Positions 7,782 to 15,833 of a stretch of 57,513 nt of DNA are shown in pieces. The position numbers and the translations under genes are program-made. The stretch is taken from NCBI GenBank assembly GCA_025963285.1, contig JAOPUX010000148.1, positions 1 to 57,513 of the forward strand, in the 5' to 3' direction. A model generated the notes under the pieces. It was not told the DNA's origin and ran no database searches. It saw nothing but the letters and a program-made list of their open reading frames with translations. Source of the DNA: Jatrophihabitans sp. GTDB lineage: Bacteria > Actinomycetota > Actinomycetes > Mycobacteriales > Jatrophihabitantaceae. Numbering within the stretch: position 1 is the first letter of the stretch; each line of letters begins with the position of its first letter.

Positions 7782-9296
7782 TTAACCCCCGACCCGTGCG
7801 CGGCGCCCCAGCGGCATGGAGACGACGGCGGAGGTACCGCGATGGCCGGTGCGGTTCTCGATCGTCACGGTGCCGTTGAGCTCGGCCGAGACGAGGGTGC
7901 CGACGATCTGCATGCCCAGTTGCTCGGAGGTGGCGATGTCGAAGCCCTCCGGCAGCCCCGCGCCGTCGTCGTCGATCGAGAGCGTGAGCTGACCTCGGGC
8001 CCGCGTGGCGTGCAGCGTCACGCTGCCGGTATCCGTGGGGCCGAAGGCGTGCTCCAGGGCGTTCTGCACCAGCTCGGTGAGGACGAGCACCAGTGCGGTG
8101 GCCATCTCAGCGGGAATCTCACCGAAGCCGCCGTCGCGGCGCAGCTCGATGCGGCCCGCGGAACCCATCACGTCGGCGAGCATGCCGAGCAGCCGGTCGA
8201 CCACGGCGTCGAAGTCCACCGCCTCGTCGACGGAGACCGAGAGCGTCTCGTGTACCAGGGCGATCGAGCTGACCCGGCGCATCGACTCCTCCAGCGCCAC
8301 CTTGGCCTCAGGGATCGAGGTGCGCCGCGCCTGCAGTCGCAGCAGCGCCGCCACCGTCTGCAGGTTGTTCTTCACCCGGTGATGGATCTCGCGGATAGTC
8401 GCGTCCTTGCTCATGAACTGCCGGTCCCGGCGCCGCAGTTCGGTGACGTCCTGCATCAACAGCAGCGCGCCGAGCGTCTCGCCGCGGGGACGCAGCGGTA
8501 GGGCGCGGAAGAGGATCGTCGCCCCGCCGCCCTCCACCTCGATACTCGCCGGCTGGCCGCCGTCGATGGCCGCTGCGATGGCGGCTGCCAGATCGCTGGC
8601 GTCGAAGGGGTCGTCGGCCACGGTGCTGGTGAGCTCGTCGACCGGTTCACCGACGACGGCCCCGGAGATGCCGAGCCGGCTGAACGCCGAGAGTGCGTTG
8701 GGGCTCGCGTAGATGATCGTGCCGTCCGGTTCGAGGCGCACCAGGCCGTCCCCGACGCGCGGACCGGCTGCCTCCTCGATCCCGACGTCGGCGTTCGGGA
8801 AGGTGCCGTCGGCGATCATCGCGGCCAGGTCGGCGGCGCTCTGCAGGTAGACGAGCTCCAGCTGGCTGGGCGTCCGCGTGCTCGCCAGGTTGGCGTCGCG
8901 GCCCAGCACGGCGATCACCTGGCCGGCTGCCCGCACCGGCACCGCCTCGCGGCGGATCGGCAGGTCACCGTCCCAGTCCGGCTCGACCTCGCGGTAGATC
9001 CGCTCCTCGCTCAGCGCCGTGCGCAGCGAGGCGGCCCGGCTACCGCGCAGGACGACGCCCACCTGATCGTGCTGGTACGCGGTCGGCCCCGTCGTCGGGC
9101 GGCACTGGGCGGCGCAGAGGAACGCACCGACGCTGCCGGCTTCACCGTCGGGCAGCGCCACCGGCACCCACAGAACCAGATCGGCGAAGGAGAGGTCGGA
9201 GACGAGCTGCCACTCCCCCACCAGGCGCTGCAGGTGATCGACCTGCGCGTCAGACAGGGTCGTGCGCGCCGCGAGGAGGTCCGTGAGAGCCGACAC
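7782..9296 (-). CDS. pdtaS: PdtaS-like sensor histidine kinase (HisKA_2)
   Basis: 504 residues from GTG 9296. Order: N-terminal GAF-like domain (about 20-160), PAS domain (about 185-295, with the ALLLMQDVTELRRRDRQF exit), then a HisKA_2 H box, IREIHHRVKNNLQTVAALLRLQ (about 310-331), and HATPase_c with N box VLTELVQNALEHAF and G1 motif IDDDGAGLPEGF. HisKA_2 kinases of this layout are PdtaS (Rv3220c), whose partner PdtaR is an ANTAR RNA-binding regulator; pdtaR is not in this window. There are no membrane segments, so it is cytosolic. The start is uncertain: no clean leaderless box precedes GTG 9296. Confidence 0.9.
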   Translation of the reverse strand: MSALTDLLAARTTLSDAQVDHLQRLVGEWQLVSDLSFADLVLWVPVALPDGEAGSVGAFLCAAQCRPTTGPTAYQHDQVGVVLRGSRAASLRTALSEERIYREVEPDWDGDLPIRREAVPVRAAGQVIAVLGRDANLASTRTPSQLELVYLQSAADLAAMIADGTFPNADVGIEEAAGPRVGDGLVRLEPDGTIIYASPNALSAFSRLGISGAVVGEPVDELTSTVADDPFDASDLAAAIAAAIDGGQPASIEVEGGGATILFRALPLRPRGETLGALLLMQDVTELRRRDRQFMSKDATIREIHHRVKNNLQTVAALLRLQARRTSIPEAKVALEESMRRVSSIALVHETLSVSVDEAVDFDAVVDRLLGMLADVMGSAGRIELRRDGGFGEIPAEMATALVLVLTELVQNALEHAFGPTDTGSVTLHATRARGQLTLSIDDDGAGLPEGFDIATSEQLGMQIVGTLVSAELNGTVTIENRTGHRGTSAVVSMPLGRRARVGG

Positions 9297-9354
9297 GCAC
9301 CTAGGGTGCCATGCCCGCTGTGATGCCCGGCGGCGGGCAGACCACAATGACGTC

Positions 9355-9786
9355 GTGCCGGACGACGATGTGGTGGGCGAGACACTGCGAGGTGGGCTGG
9401 CTGGTCAGCGCCTCACCGAGTTCGCCTTCGTCGCGACATCCGGGCTGGCACTGCGACTCGGCGCCTTGGGGACCGAGCTGCGGATCAGCAGCCGGCTCAG
9501 CCTCGGGCGCGCCTCAGCGCCGCTGCGGCTGCTCGATCCGACGGTGGCCACCGACCAACTCCTCCCGCTCCTCGACGCGGAGGTGACGCGCACCGACTTC
9601 GTCGACGGCGTCCTCGCCGTCACCTTCGCCTACTCGACGGTGCTGCGGGTGCCGCCGTCGGTGGTCGGCGAGGCCTGGCAGCTACGCACCGCCGACGGGC
9701 TGCTCGTCGTCTCCCGCCGTGGAGGTGGCGTCACCATCTGGCGGCCGCCCACCGCAGAGGTCAGGGAAGTCGCACCTCGATGGTGA
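9355..9786 (+). CDS. DUF6188-like protein
   Basis: 143 residues from GTG 9355. The pattern is a short all-beta domain: LTEFAFVATSGLALRLG, a middle PLLDAEVTR, then FAYSTVLRVPPSVVGEAWQLRTADGLLVVSRRGGGVTIW. The E-A-W plus GG-x-x-x-I-W ending recalls DUF6188 and other small actinobacterial proteins of unknown role. Its last 26 nt overlap the end of the convergent histidine kinase gene. No functional claim. Confidence 0.65.
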   Translation: MPDDDVVGETLRGGLAGQRLTEFAFVATSGLALRLGALGTELRISSRLSLGRASAPLRLLDPTVATDQLLPLLDAEVTRTDFVDGVLAVTFAYSTVLRVPPSVVGEAWQLRTADGLLVVSRRGGGVTIWRPPTAEVREVAPRW

Positions 9787-10822
9787 GCCCGCCAGCCGGG
9801 TTGGCCGACGCGGTGATGCTGCCGTGGTGCGCGGCCACCACCGAGCGGGCGATGGTCAGGCCGAGGCCGACACCACCCCCGTGATCGAGACGGTCGCCGC
9901 TGAGCCGCCGGAACGGCTCGAAGAGGCCGTTGACCAGCTCCGGGGGCACGACCGGGCCGGAGTTCGAGACCTGCAGCGTGCCGGGCGCGCGCACCACCAC
10001 CTGCACCCAGCCCCCGCGCTGGTTGTACTTGATCGCGTTGCCGACGAGGTTGCTGACGAGCCGCTCCAGCAGTGGGCCCTCGCCATTGACCTGGACCTCA
10101 GCGAGATCGGCAGTGATCGCGATCCCCTGCTCGTCCGCGCCCGCACGCAGCGGCGCCAGTACCTCGACCACCAGGCGGTCCAGCTGCTGGTTCGTGTTGC
10201 TCATGAGCCCGCGTTCGGTCTCGGCCAGCACCAGCAGCCCCTCGATCAGGGACTCGTTGCGCTGGTTGGTGGCCAGCAGCTGCCGGGAGAGCAGGTCGAG
10301 CTGGTCCGGAGTGAGCGCCGAGCCGAGGCTCACCTCGATGAGCGCACGCTGGGTGGCCAGTGGGGTGCGCAGCTCGTGTGAGGCATTGGCCGCGAAGCGC
10401 CGCTGCGCCTCGTACCCCTCGGCCACGCGGTCGAGCATCGCGTCGATCGCATCGGCGAGCTGGCGCGTCTCGTCCCGCGGCCCGGCTGCCCTGATCCTGG
10501 TACCGAGGTTGGTCGGGCCGAGCTGCTCGATCGTCAGCCCCATCGAGCGCACCGGCCAGGTGACCCAGCGGCCCAGCCCCCAGGCGGCGAGAACGACCAT
10601 GCTGGTGACGACGAGCAGCTCGGCCAGCACCAGCGGGATGTCGTAGGCGCTGCCGCAGGCGCTGGAGACGTCCCGCCAGTCGCCCGAGCAGGACGAGTAG
10701 CCGCCACGCAGCTCACGGCCGATGTTGATGACGATGTACCAGGCCCAGTACAGGTAGAAGAAGCCGAGCGGCCAGCTCACCAGCACCGCGATCACAGCAC
10801 GCCGGCGCGCGGTCAGGCGCAT
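9761..10822 (-). CDS. Two-component sensor histidine kinase
   Basis: 353 residues. Two membrane segments (about residues 9-30 and 65-85) flank a short external loop with two Cys (SSCSGDW, SSACGSA). Then comes HAMP (RWVTWPVRSM...), the HisKA H box RRFAANASHELRTPLATQR (about 142-160), and HATPase_c with N box LVSNLVGNAIKYN, G1 FSNSG-like VSNSGPVVPPE and G2 GVGLGLTIARSVV. It phosphorylates the OmpR-type regulator encoded just upstream; the two overlap by one base (TGATG at 10820-10824). The small Cys-containing sensor loop is the part likely to set signal specificity. The stimulus is unknown. Confidence 0.92.
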   Translation of the reverse strand: MRLTARRRAVIAVLVSWPLGFFYLYWAWYIVINIGRELRGGYSSCSGDWRDVSSACGSAYDIPLVLAELLVVTSMVVLAAWGLGRWVTWPVRSMGLTIEQLGPTNLGTRIRAAGPRDETRQLADAIDAMLDRVAEGYEAQRRFAANASHELRTPLATQRALIEVSLGSALTPDQLDLLSRQLLATNQRNESLIEGLLVLAETERGLMSNTNQQLDRLVVEVLAPLRAGADEQGIAITADLAEVQVNGEGPLLERLVSNLVGNAIKYNQRGGWVQVVVRAPGTLQVSNSGPVVPPELVNGLFEPFRRLSGDRLDHGGGVGLGLTIARSVVAAHHGSITASANPAGGLTIEVRLP

Positions 10823-11499
10823 CAGCCCTGCGCTCCGAAGCGGTAGCCGACGCGGGGCACGGTGTGCACGATCTGAGGCTCACCGAGCTTTCGGCGCAGG
10901 GTCATCACGGCCACCCGGACGGCGTTGGTGAAGGGGTCGGCGTGCTCGTCCCACGCCTGTTCCAGCAGCTCCTCGGAGCTCACCACCGCGCCGGCCGAAC
11001 GCATCAGCACGGTGAGGACGGCGAACTCCTTGGGGGTCAGATCCAGCAGCCGCCCGTCACGGAAGGCGCGGTGCCGCGGCACGTCTAGCTCGACACCGTC
11101 GAGCTGCAGCACGGGCGCGAAGCCCGCGGTGGGGCGCCGGGCCAGGGCCTGCACCCGGGCGGCCAGCTCGGCGAAGGCGAAGGGCTTGGTGAGGTAGTCG
11201 TCGGCGCCCAGCCCCAGCCCGTCCACGCGGTCGCGGATACCGCCGGCCGCGGTGAGGATCAGGATGCGGGTGCCCAGGCCGGAGTCGACGAGCCACCGGC
11301 ACACCTCGTCACCGGTGCGGCCCGGCATGTCCCGGTCGAGCACGGCGACGTCGTACCGGTTCACGCCCAGCCGCTCGACGGCGGCCTCGCCGTCGTAACA
11401 GACGTCCACCGCCATGGCGAGCCGGCGCAGCCCCTCGGCCACCGTGTCGGCGAGCAGGCGTTCGTCATCAGCGAGCAGGACGCGCATTCCAGCGATCAT
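10822..11499 (-). CDS. OmpR/PhoB-family response regulator
   Basis: 225 residues; MRVLLADDERLLADTVAEG begins the receiver at Met5. The acidic pocket DDE, the phosphoacceptor Asp in VAVLDRDMPG, Thr in ILILTAA and Lys in DDYLTKPF are all present. The C-terminal winged helix is clear (LTPKEFAVLTVLM, VRVAVMTLRRKLG, TVPRVGYRFG). Cotranscribed with the kinase (one-base overlap) and divergent from a D,D-carboxypeptidase gene with 75 nt between starts, so that gene is a natural first target candidate (inference). Confidence 0.93.
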   Translation of the reverse strand: MIAGMRVLLADDERLLADTVAEGLRRLAMAVDVCYDGEAAVERLGVNRYDVAVLDRDMPGRTGDEVCRWLVDSGLGTRILILTAAGGIRDRVDGLGLGADDYLTKPFAFAELAARVQALARRPTAGFAPVLQLDGVELDVPRHRAFRDGRLLDLTPKEFAVLTVLMRSAGAVVSSEELLEQAWDEHADPFTNAVRVAVMTLRRKLGEPQIVHTVPRVGYRFGAQG

Positions 11500-11574
11500 C
11501 TCCGCTCGTGGATAAGCGCGACATAAGCAGCGCGTGAACGGTCACGATAGCGTCCACCGGGCAGCGTCTGGGCC

Positions 11575-12471
11575 ATGAGTCCGCGCACCCTCCGCCGCCA
11601 CCTGCTGCCCGTCGCCGTCGCCCTCGTCGTGATCGCTGGGGCGACGGCCACGCACCTGGTCCTGGCAGATCGTGACGACGCGCACCGCCACTACCTGGCC
11701 GGATCCGGCTGGCCGGTGCATGGGCAGGCCTCCTACCAGCTCGACGCGGAGCCTGCGCGGTCGAGCTCGGCGCAGCGTCCGGTGCCTATCGCCAGCCTCG
11801 CCAAGGTGATGACGGCGTACCTGGTGCTCAAGGCCTATCCGCTCACCTCCGGCTACGACGGCTTCACCCTCGGCATCACGCAGGCCGACGCCGAGGACAC
11901 CGCACGCCGGATCGGGCTGGACGAGTCGGTCGTTCGCGTCAGGACCGGTGAGCGGCTGACCGAGCGGCAGGCACTGCAGGCCCTGCTGCTGCCCTCTGCC
12001 AACAACATCGCGGTGGTCCTGGCCAGGATCATCTCCGGCTCGGTCAGCGCCTTCACCGCACTCATGAACGACATGGCCCACTCGCTGCGGATGTGGCACA
12101 CCGCCTACACCGACCCGAGTGGCTTCGACCCGGACACCCGCTCGACGGCTGCCGACCAGTTGCTGCTGGCCCGCGCGTCCATGGCCCTGCCTGCCTTCGC
12201 CGCGCTGGTCGGCGAACGCTCCGCGCGGCTTCCGGTTGCGGGCACGGTGCACAACACCGATGGCCTGCTCGGCACGGACGGCTTCGTCGGGATCAAGACC
12301 GGCTCCACCGATGCCGCCGGTGGTTGCTTCATGTTCTTGAGCCTGCGCCGGGTCGACGGGCGGCAGGTGCCGCTCTACGGCGTCGTGCTCGGCCAGCACG
12401 GCCACAACCTGGTGACCGCCGGGTTGACGGCCGCACGCCAGCTGGCCGATCAGGTCGCCAGCCCGGTCTGA
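11575..12471 (+). CDS. D-alanyl-D-alanine carboxypeptidase (class C low-MW PBP)
   Basis: 298 residues with an N-terminal signal or anchor (about 8-30). Active-site triad: SLAK at 74-77, SAN at 140-142, KTG at 240-242, spaced as in DacA/PBP5. It trims the terminal D-Ala from peptidoglycan stem peptides outside the membrane. It is shorter than E. coli PBP5: there is no C-terminal beta-domain and amphipathic anchor. Convergent with rsrA (3 nt between stops) and divergent from the two-component regulator, which may control it. Confidence 0.9.
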   Translation: MSPRTLRRHLLPVAVALVVIAGATATHLVLADRDDAHRHYLAGSGWPVHGQASYQLDAEPARSSSAQRPVPIASLAKVMTAYLVLKAYPLTSGYDGFTLGITQADAEDTARRIGLDESVVRVRTGERLTERQALQALLLPSANNIAVVLARIISGSVSAFTALMNDMAHSLRMWHTAYTDPSGFDPDTRSTAADQLLLARASMALPAFAALVGERSARLPVAGTVHNTDGLLGTDGFVGIKTGSTDAAGGCFMFLSLRRVDGRQVPLYGVVLGQHGHNLVTAGLTAARQLADQVASPV

Positions 12472-12474
12472 GGC

Positions 12475-12774
12475 TTACTCGGGGCGGTACTCGAGGTGCG
12501 CGGACTCGACCGTCAGCTCGGTGATGCGCAGCCTGATACGGCCGTGCAGCTCCTCCGGAGCGCGGTCGCCGCCACAGCAGCGGGCAATCAGCGAGCGGAC
12601 GTCCTGCTCGAGGCCGAACTGCTTCAGGCACGGCGCACAGCCGTCGAGATGCTGACGGATCCGGCCGCGCAGCGCGTCGTCGGTCTCGTCGTCCATGTAG
12701 AGGTAGATGTCGGAGAGCACGTCGTCACAGTCGATGTTGCCCGGACCGAAGCCGCCGAAGGAACCGGTGCTCAT
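12475..12774 (-). CDS. rsrA: RsrA-type zinc anti-sigma factor
   Basis: 99 residues. The ZAS motif is visible: Cys16, then His42-x3-Cys46-x2-Cys49 (HLDGCAPC). In Streptomyces RsrA and mycobacterial RshA these ligands bind Zn, and disulfide formation releases the sigma factor. Two extra Cys follow (RCCGG). The ATG overlaps the sigR stop (ATGA at 12774-12771), giving coupled synthesis. Confidence 0.95.
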   Translation of the reverse strand: MSTGSFGGFGPGNIDCDDVLSDIYLYMDDETDDALRGRIRQHLDGCAPCLKQFGLEQDVRSLIARCCGGDRAPEELHGRIRLRITELTVESAHLEYRPE

Positions 12775-13364
12775 GACTGGCCACCTACGCTCGTCGGGAT
12801 GAGGCCGCGCCCCCGGGCGTAGTCGGCCAGGAGGGTCTGCAGCTGCTTGCGCCCGCGGTGCAGCCGCGACATCACGGTGCCGATGGGGGTACCCATGATC
12901 TCGGCGATCTCCTTGTAGGCGAAGCCCTCGACGTCGGCCAGGTAGACCGCCAGCCGGAAGTCCTCGGGCAGGGCCTGCAGGGCGTCCTTCACATCGGAGT
13001 CCGGGAGGTGGTCGAGCGCCTCCATCTCGGCAGAGCGGAGCCCGGCGGAGGTGTGCGACTCCGCGCGGGCCAGCTGCCAGTCCTCGACGCTCTCGCCGTT
13101 GGACTCCAGCGGCTGACGCTGCTTCTTGCGGTAGTTGTTGATGAACGTGTTGGTGAGGATGCGGTAGAGCCACGCCTTGAGGTTGGTGCCCTCGGTGAAC
13201 TGGTGGAACGCGGCGAAGGCCTTGACGAAGGTCTCCTGCACCAGATCCTCGGCGTCTGAGGGGTTACGCGTCATCCGCATGGCGGCCGCATAGAGCTGAT
13301 CCAGGAAGGGCAGCGCATCACGCTCGAAGCGCGCTCGGCGTTCCTCGACACTCTCTTCAGCCAC
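12771..13364 (-). CDS. sigR: ECF sigma factor SigR/SigH (thiol-oxidative stress)
   Basis: 197 residues from GTG 13364. Region 2 has [21 protein letters not shown] and [23 protein letters not shown]; region 4 has [27 protein letters not shown] and [15 protein letters not shown], nearly identical to SigR/SigH. It drives thioredoxin, mycoredoxin and related redox genes on disulfide stress. GAGGGGA 6 nt upstream supports GTG 13364, which matches the usual N-terminus. The frame stays open upstream with ATG 13475 or GTG 13478, giving a 37-residue longer form, and a SigR-type promoter sits just before those codons. Both isoforms are therefore plausible. Confidence 0.95.
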   Translation of the reverse strand: MAEESVEERRARFERDALPFLDQLYAAAMRMTRNPSDAEDLVQETFVKAFAAFHQFTEGTNLKAWLYRILTNTFINNYRKKQRQPLESNGESVEDWQLARAESHTSAGLRSAEMEALDHLPDSDVKDALQALPEDFRLAVYLADVEGFAYKEIAEIMGTPIGTVMSRLHRGRKQLQTLLADYARGRGLIPTSVGGQS

Positions 13365-13472
13365 CGTGCTCCCCTCGGTGCCCACAACGGGCAGTCCTGA
13401 GGATAACGCGCCGCGCTGCAACGGCTTCGTGGCCCGCAGAACCGTAGAGCCGCGCGGGGCGGCCAATGTGCT

Positions 13473-13478
13473 CATCAC
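13473..13478 (-). promoter_or_regulatory. Alternative upstream start codons of sigR
   Basis: Consecutive GTG (13478) and ATG (13475) in frame with sigR would add 37 or 38 residues. They lie about 10 nt below the -10 GTT of the SigR-type promoter at 13514-13488, so a transcript from it would be nearly leaderless for them, while the internal GTG 13364 has its own ribosome site. Confidence 0.5.
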
Positions 13479-13487
13479 AAGGACTTC

Positions 13488-13514
13488 AACTGCCGACAGC
13501 ACCGCAGTATTTCC
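13488..13514 (-). promoter_or_regulatory. SigR-type promoter of sigR
   Basis: Minus strand GGAAA (13514-13510), 19-nt spacer, GTT (13490-13488), close to the SigR/SigH consensus GGAAT-N18/19-GTT. It implies positive autoregulation as known for sigR and sigH. Confidence 0.7.
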
Positions 13515-13526
13515 GGATTGCGCTAG

Positions 13527-13532
13527 TACCCT
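13527..13532 (+). promoter_or_regulatory. Leaderless -10 of ybaK
   Basis: TACCCT with 6 nt to GTG 13539. It supports that start and lies only 13 nt from the -35 of the divergent sigR promoter. Confidence 0.55.
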
Positions 13533-13538
13533 CCCCTC

Positions 13539-14027
13539 GTGGCCAAGCAGACGCCGGGGGCGACGCCCGCGATCGCCGCGCTCACCAAGGCGGGCGTGCC
13601 GTTCACCCTGCACCCCTACGAGCACGACCCGCGGGCCGAGGCCTACGGCGAGGAGGCGGCCGCTGCCCTTGGCGTGGCGCCCGAGCGCCTCTTCAAGACG
13701 CTGATCGCCCTTGTCGACGGCAGGCTGGTGTGTGGCGTGGTCCCCGTCGCCGGGCACCTCGACCTCAAAGCGCTCGCGGCCGCGGTGGGCGGAAAGCGGG
13801 CGGCGATGGCCGAACCCGCTGCCGCCGCCCGCGCCACCGGGTACGTGGTCGGGGGCATCTCGCCGCTCGGGCAGCGATCACGGCTGCCCGTGGTCCTGGA
13901 CGGGTCGGCCGCCGGCTTCGACACCGTCTTCGTCTCGGCCGGCAGGCGCGGGCTGCAGGTCGAGCTGGGGCCGGCCGATCTGGTGAGCGCCGCCGCTGCG
14001 GTGCTCGCCCCGATCGCCGCCCACTGA
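13539..14027 (+). CDS. ybaK: Cys-tRNA(Pro)/Cys-tRNA(Cys) deacylase YbaK
   Basis: 162 residues spanning the whole YbaK/EbsC domain: [32 protein letters not shown]-type lysine motif [33 protein letters not shown] and the G-G-I-S-P-L-G-Q loop ([19 protein letters not shown]). It removes mischarged Cys from tRNA in trans. GTG 13539 follows a TACCCT box at N6. After its TGA stop the same frame runs on for 42 codons of hydrophobic sequence (see next entry). Confidence 0.93.
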   Translation: MAKQTPGATPAIAALTKAGVPFTLHPYEHDPRAEAYGEEAAAALGVAPERLFKTLIALVDGRLVCGVVPVAGHLDLKALAAAVGGKRAAMAEPAAAARATGYVVGGISPLGQRSRLPVVLDGSAAGFDTVFVSAGRRGLQVELGPADLVSAAAAVLAPIAAH

Positions 14028-14156
14028 ACCGCTGAGACGCCGCGGGACTACGCGGTACTCGGCGGGGTCGGGCTCGCCTGCGCGACGGTCGCCTCGGTCG
14101 CTGCGGTGGCGCTGCCCGTCGCAGGGGTAGCGGTGTTGGCCCTCTTCTACTCGAGC
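14028..14156 (+). other. In-frame hydrophobic stretch after the ybaK stop
   Basis: Directly after the ybaK TGA the same frame encodes about 42 residues, starting TAETPRDYAVLGG and ending LALFYSSS, a good single membrane segment, then TGA at 14157-14159. It has no standard start codon except a late GTG that would give 18 residues. It may be a decayed membrane gene, a readthrough tail or chance; the opposite strand carries the end of a real small gene in part of it. Confidence 0.3.
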
Positions 14157-14401
14157 AGTTGACGATGCTGGTAGAGGAGATACTGATGCTGCTTATGATG
14201 CAGTGAGAAGAGTTCCTTGTTGCAGTCGAAAGCCTCCTGGTGGTGGCGCTCCTTCTGGTCCAGGTGCTCCTGATGGCGCTTGTGCAGCCAGGGCGCCACC
14301 TTGTACTTGCCGATGATGTAAGTGGCTGCGCCGATGACGAGGTCGGGCAGTACGTTGCCCGGGATCGTCTGCTGCGACACCCAGAACTGGTAGAAGCTCA
14401 T
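14147..14401 (-). CDS. Small His/Gln-rich membrane-anchored protein
   Basis: 84 residues. An N-terminal membrane segment (about 16-33, NVLPDLVIGAATYIIGKY) is followed by a highly charged, His- and Gln-rich helical tail (HKRHQEHLDQKERHHQEAF ... LHHKQHQYLLYQHRQLLE). Base composition is clearly lower in G+C than its neighbours. Its ATG overlaps the hydrolase stop (ATGA at 14401-14398), so it is translationally coupled to that gene. Similar short TM-plus-basic-tail proteins occur in actinomycetes and their phages; function unknown. The many His could bind metal, but no clear motif is present. Confidence 0.7.
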   Translation of the reverse strand: MSFYQFWVSQQTIPGNVLPDLVIGAATYIIGKYKVAPWLHKRHQEHLDQKERHHQEAFDCNKELFSLHHKQHQYLLYQHRQLLE

Positions 14402-15042
14402 CGGCCCTCCCGGTGATCGTCTTGCGGCATCAGCATCCTGCCAGCCGTCACAAAGCTGAGCACGGCCTCGGCCACCGCGGGCACGCCCTTCTTCAGCGAA
14501 TGATCAGCTCCGGCGATAACGACCCGCTGCCGTCCCGGCCCCTCGGGCGGCATGCCGAAGGCGTCGCGGTCGCCCTGCACGAGCAGCACGGGGACCGTCG
14601 GTAGCTCCAGCTCGTCGAGGCGGGAGACGTCGGGCTTGCCGGGCGGGTGCAGCGGATAGGCCAGCGCCACCACGGCCACCGCACCGGCGCCGGTAGCGGT
14701 GCGGCACGCCAGCCGGGCGCCGTTGGAGCGGCCGCCGACTATGAGAGGAACCGCCCCGAGACCCCGACGACTGCGCAGCGCGGTCATCAGCTCGAGCCAG
14801 AGTGGGTCCTGCTTGTCCGGCCGCGGCGGTGCACCACGGCCGGCGACGCGATAGGGCTGGGTGATGAGGGCAACCGCGACCCCGGCCGCCGTCACCGCGT
14901 CCCGGATCGCCAGCAGGTCGGCAGTGCCTACTCCCCCACCGGCGCCATGAGTCAGCGCCAGCAGCGCCGTGGGCCGCACCGGCCGGGTCAGCTCGATCCA
15001 GCCGGGGCCGGCGGTGGTGTCGACCACGAGGGCGTCCGCCAT
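14398..15042 (-). CDS. Alpha/beta hydrolase, KANL3/Tex30-like
   Basis: 214 residues. The alpha/beta-hydrolase core shows an oxyanion stretch ALTHGAGGG (about 31-39), the nucleophile elbow IVGGRSNGARLA (Ser near 103), the acid in LLVQGDRDAFG and the His in IAGADHSLKKG. The GGRSNGAR elbow and GAGGG loop are typical of the KANL3/Tex30 hydrolase family, whose bacterial substrate is unknown. Its ATG overlaps the SRAP stop (TGATG at 15042) and its own stop overlaps the small membrane gene, forming a three-gene coupled operon. Confidence 0.85.
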   Translation of the reverse strand: MADALVVDTTAGPGWIELTRPVRPTALLALTHGAGGGVGTADLLAIRDAVTAAGVAVALITQPYRVAGRGAPPRPDKQDPLWLELMTALRSRRGLGAVPLIVGGRSNGARLACRTATGAGAVAVVALAYPLHPPGKPDVSRLDELELPTVPVLLVQGDRDAFGMPPEGPGRQRVVIAGADHSLKKGVPAVAEAVLSFVTAGRMLMPQDDHREGR

Positions 15043-15776
15043 CAGAACAGCGTCTCGGGGGTCGGATTCGGCTCGACCCGCTCGATCAGCGCCGGGCCGT
15101 TGTGCTCCACGCTGTTGACGGTGCTGGCCACCGGACGGACCTCGATGCCCTCGCCGGCCGCCTCGTCCCACGGGGTCAGCAGGTCGGCCGGATCGGCGAC
15201 GGCGGGGTCGAGCCAGCGTGTCCACGAGTCGCGGGCGAGCACGAGCGGCATCCGGTCGTGCACCGCCCCGAGGAGGCCCACCGACGGGGTGGTGATGATC
15301 GTGCAGGTGGTGAGCGTAGGGCCGTCACCGCGCCAGAACTCGTAGAGACCGGCGAAGGCGAGGCCATGGCCGTCTGCAGCGGTCATGTACATGGGCTGCT
15401 TCACCGGCCCGCCGAGTGCCTGCCATTCGTACCAGCCGTCAGCCGGGACGAGGCAGCGCCGCTTGGCATAGGCCGTGCGGAAGGCAGGTTTCTCGGTGAC
15501 GCTCTCCACCCGGGCGTTGATCATGCGCGCCGCACCTTTGCGGTCCTTCGACCACGACGGCACCAGCCCCCACGAGACCACGCGCAGCTGGCGGGTGGGC
15601 GCCGGCTCCGGTGCGCCGCCGGCATCGCGCAGCGGCCGGTTGACGATGACGCGCACCGGCTTGGTGGGAGCGACGTTGAAGTCGGGCTCGTAGCGCTCCT
15701 CCGTGCCGGCCACCACGGCGTCGAACTCGGCGATGAGGTCGGCGTCGGATCGGATCGAGACGTAGCGTCCGCACAT
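15042..15776 (-). CDS. SRAP/HMCES-type abasic-site peptidase
   Basis: 244 residues. The start is set at ATG 15776 because the catalytic Cys must follow the initiator Met (MCGRYVSIRS); the ATG three codons earlier would bury it. The leaderless box TACCGT (15789-15784) lies exactly 7 nt before this ATG, which confirms it. Other SRAP hallmarks: FNVAPTKPVRVI with the active-site Asn, WGLVPSWSKD, RCLVPADGWYEW with the Glu, and MPLVLARDSWTRWL with the late conserved positions. It crosslinks to abasic sites in single-stranded DNA, protecting them (HMCES/YedK). Head of the operon with the hydrolase and small membrane protein. Confidence 0.95.
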   Translation of the reverse strand: MCGRYVSIRSDADLIAEFDAVVAGTEERYEPDFNVAPTKPVRVIVNRPLRDAGGAPEPAPTRQLRVVSWGLVPSWSKDRKGAARMINARVESVTEKPAFRTAYAKRRCLVPADGWYEWQALGGPVKQPMYMTAADGHGLAFAGLYEFWRGDGPTLTTCTIITTPSVGLLGAVHDRMPLVLARDSWTRWLDPAVADPADLLTPWDEAAGEGIEVRPVASTVNSVEHNGPALIERVEPNPTPETLF

Positions 15777-15783
15777 GCTAGGC

Positions 15784-15789
15784 ACGGTA
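15784..15789 (-). promoter_or_regulatory. Leaderless -10 of the SRAP gene
   Basis: TACCGT on the minus strand, 7 nt before ATG 15776, deciding that start over ATG 15785, which would lie inside the promoter. Confidence 0.65.
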
Positions 15790-15833
15790 CTGGGGCAGGA
15801 TGACAGCGTGATCTCCCTGAGCCGGCCGCGCGC

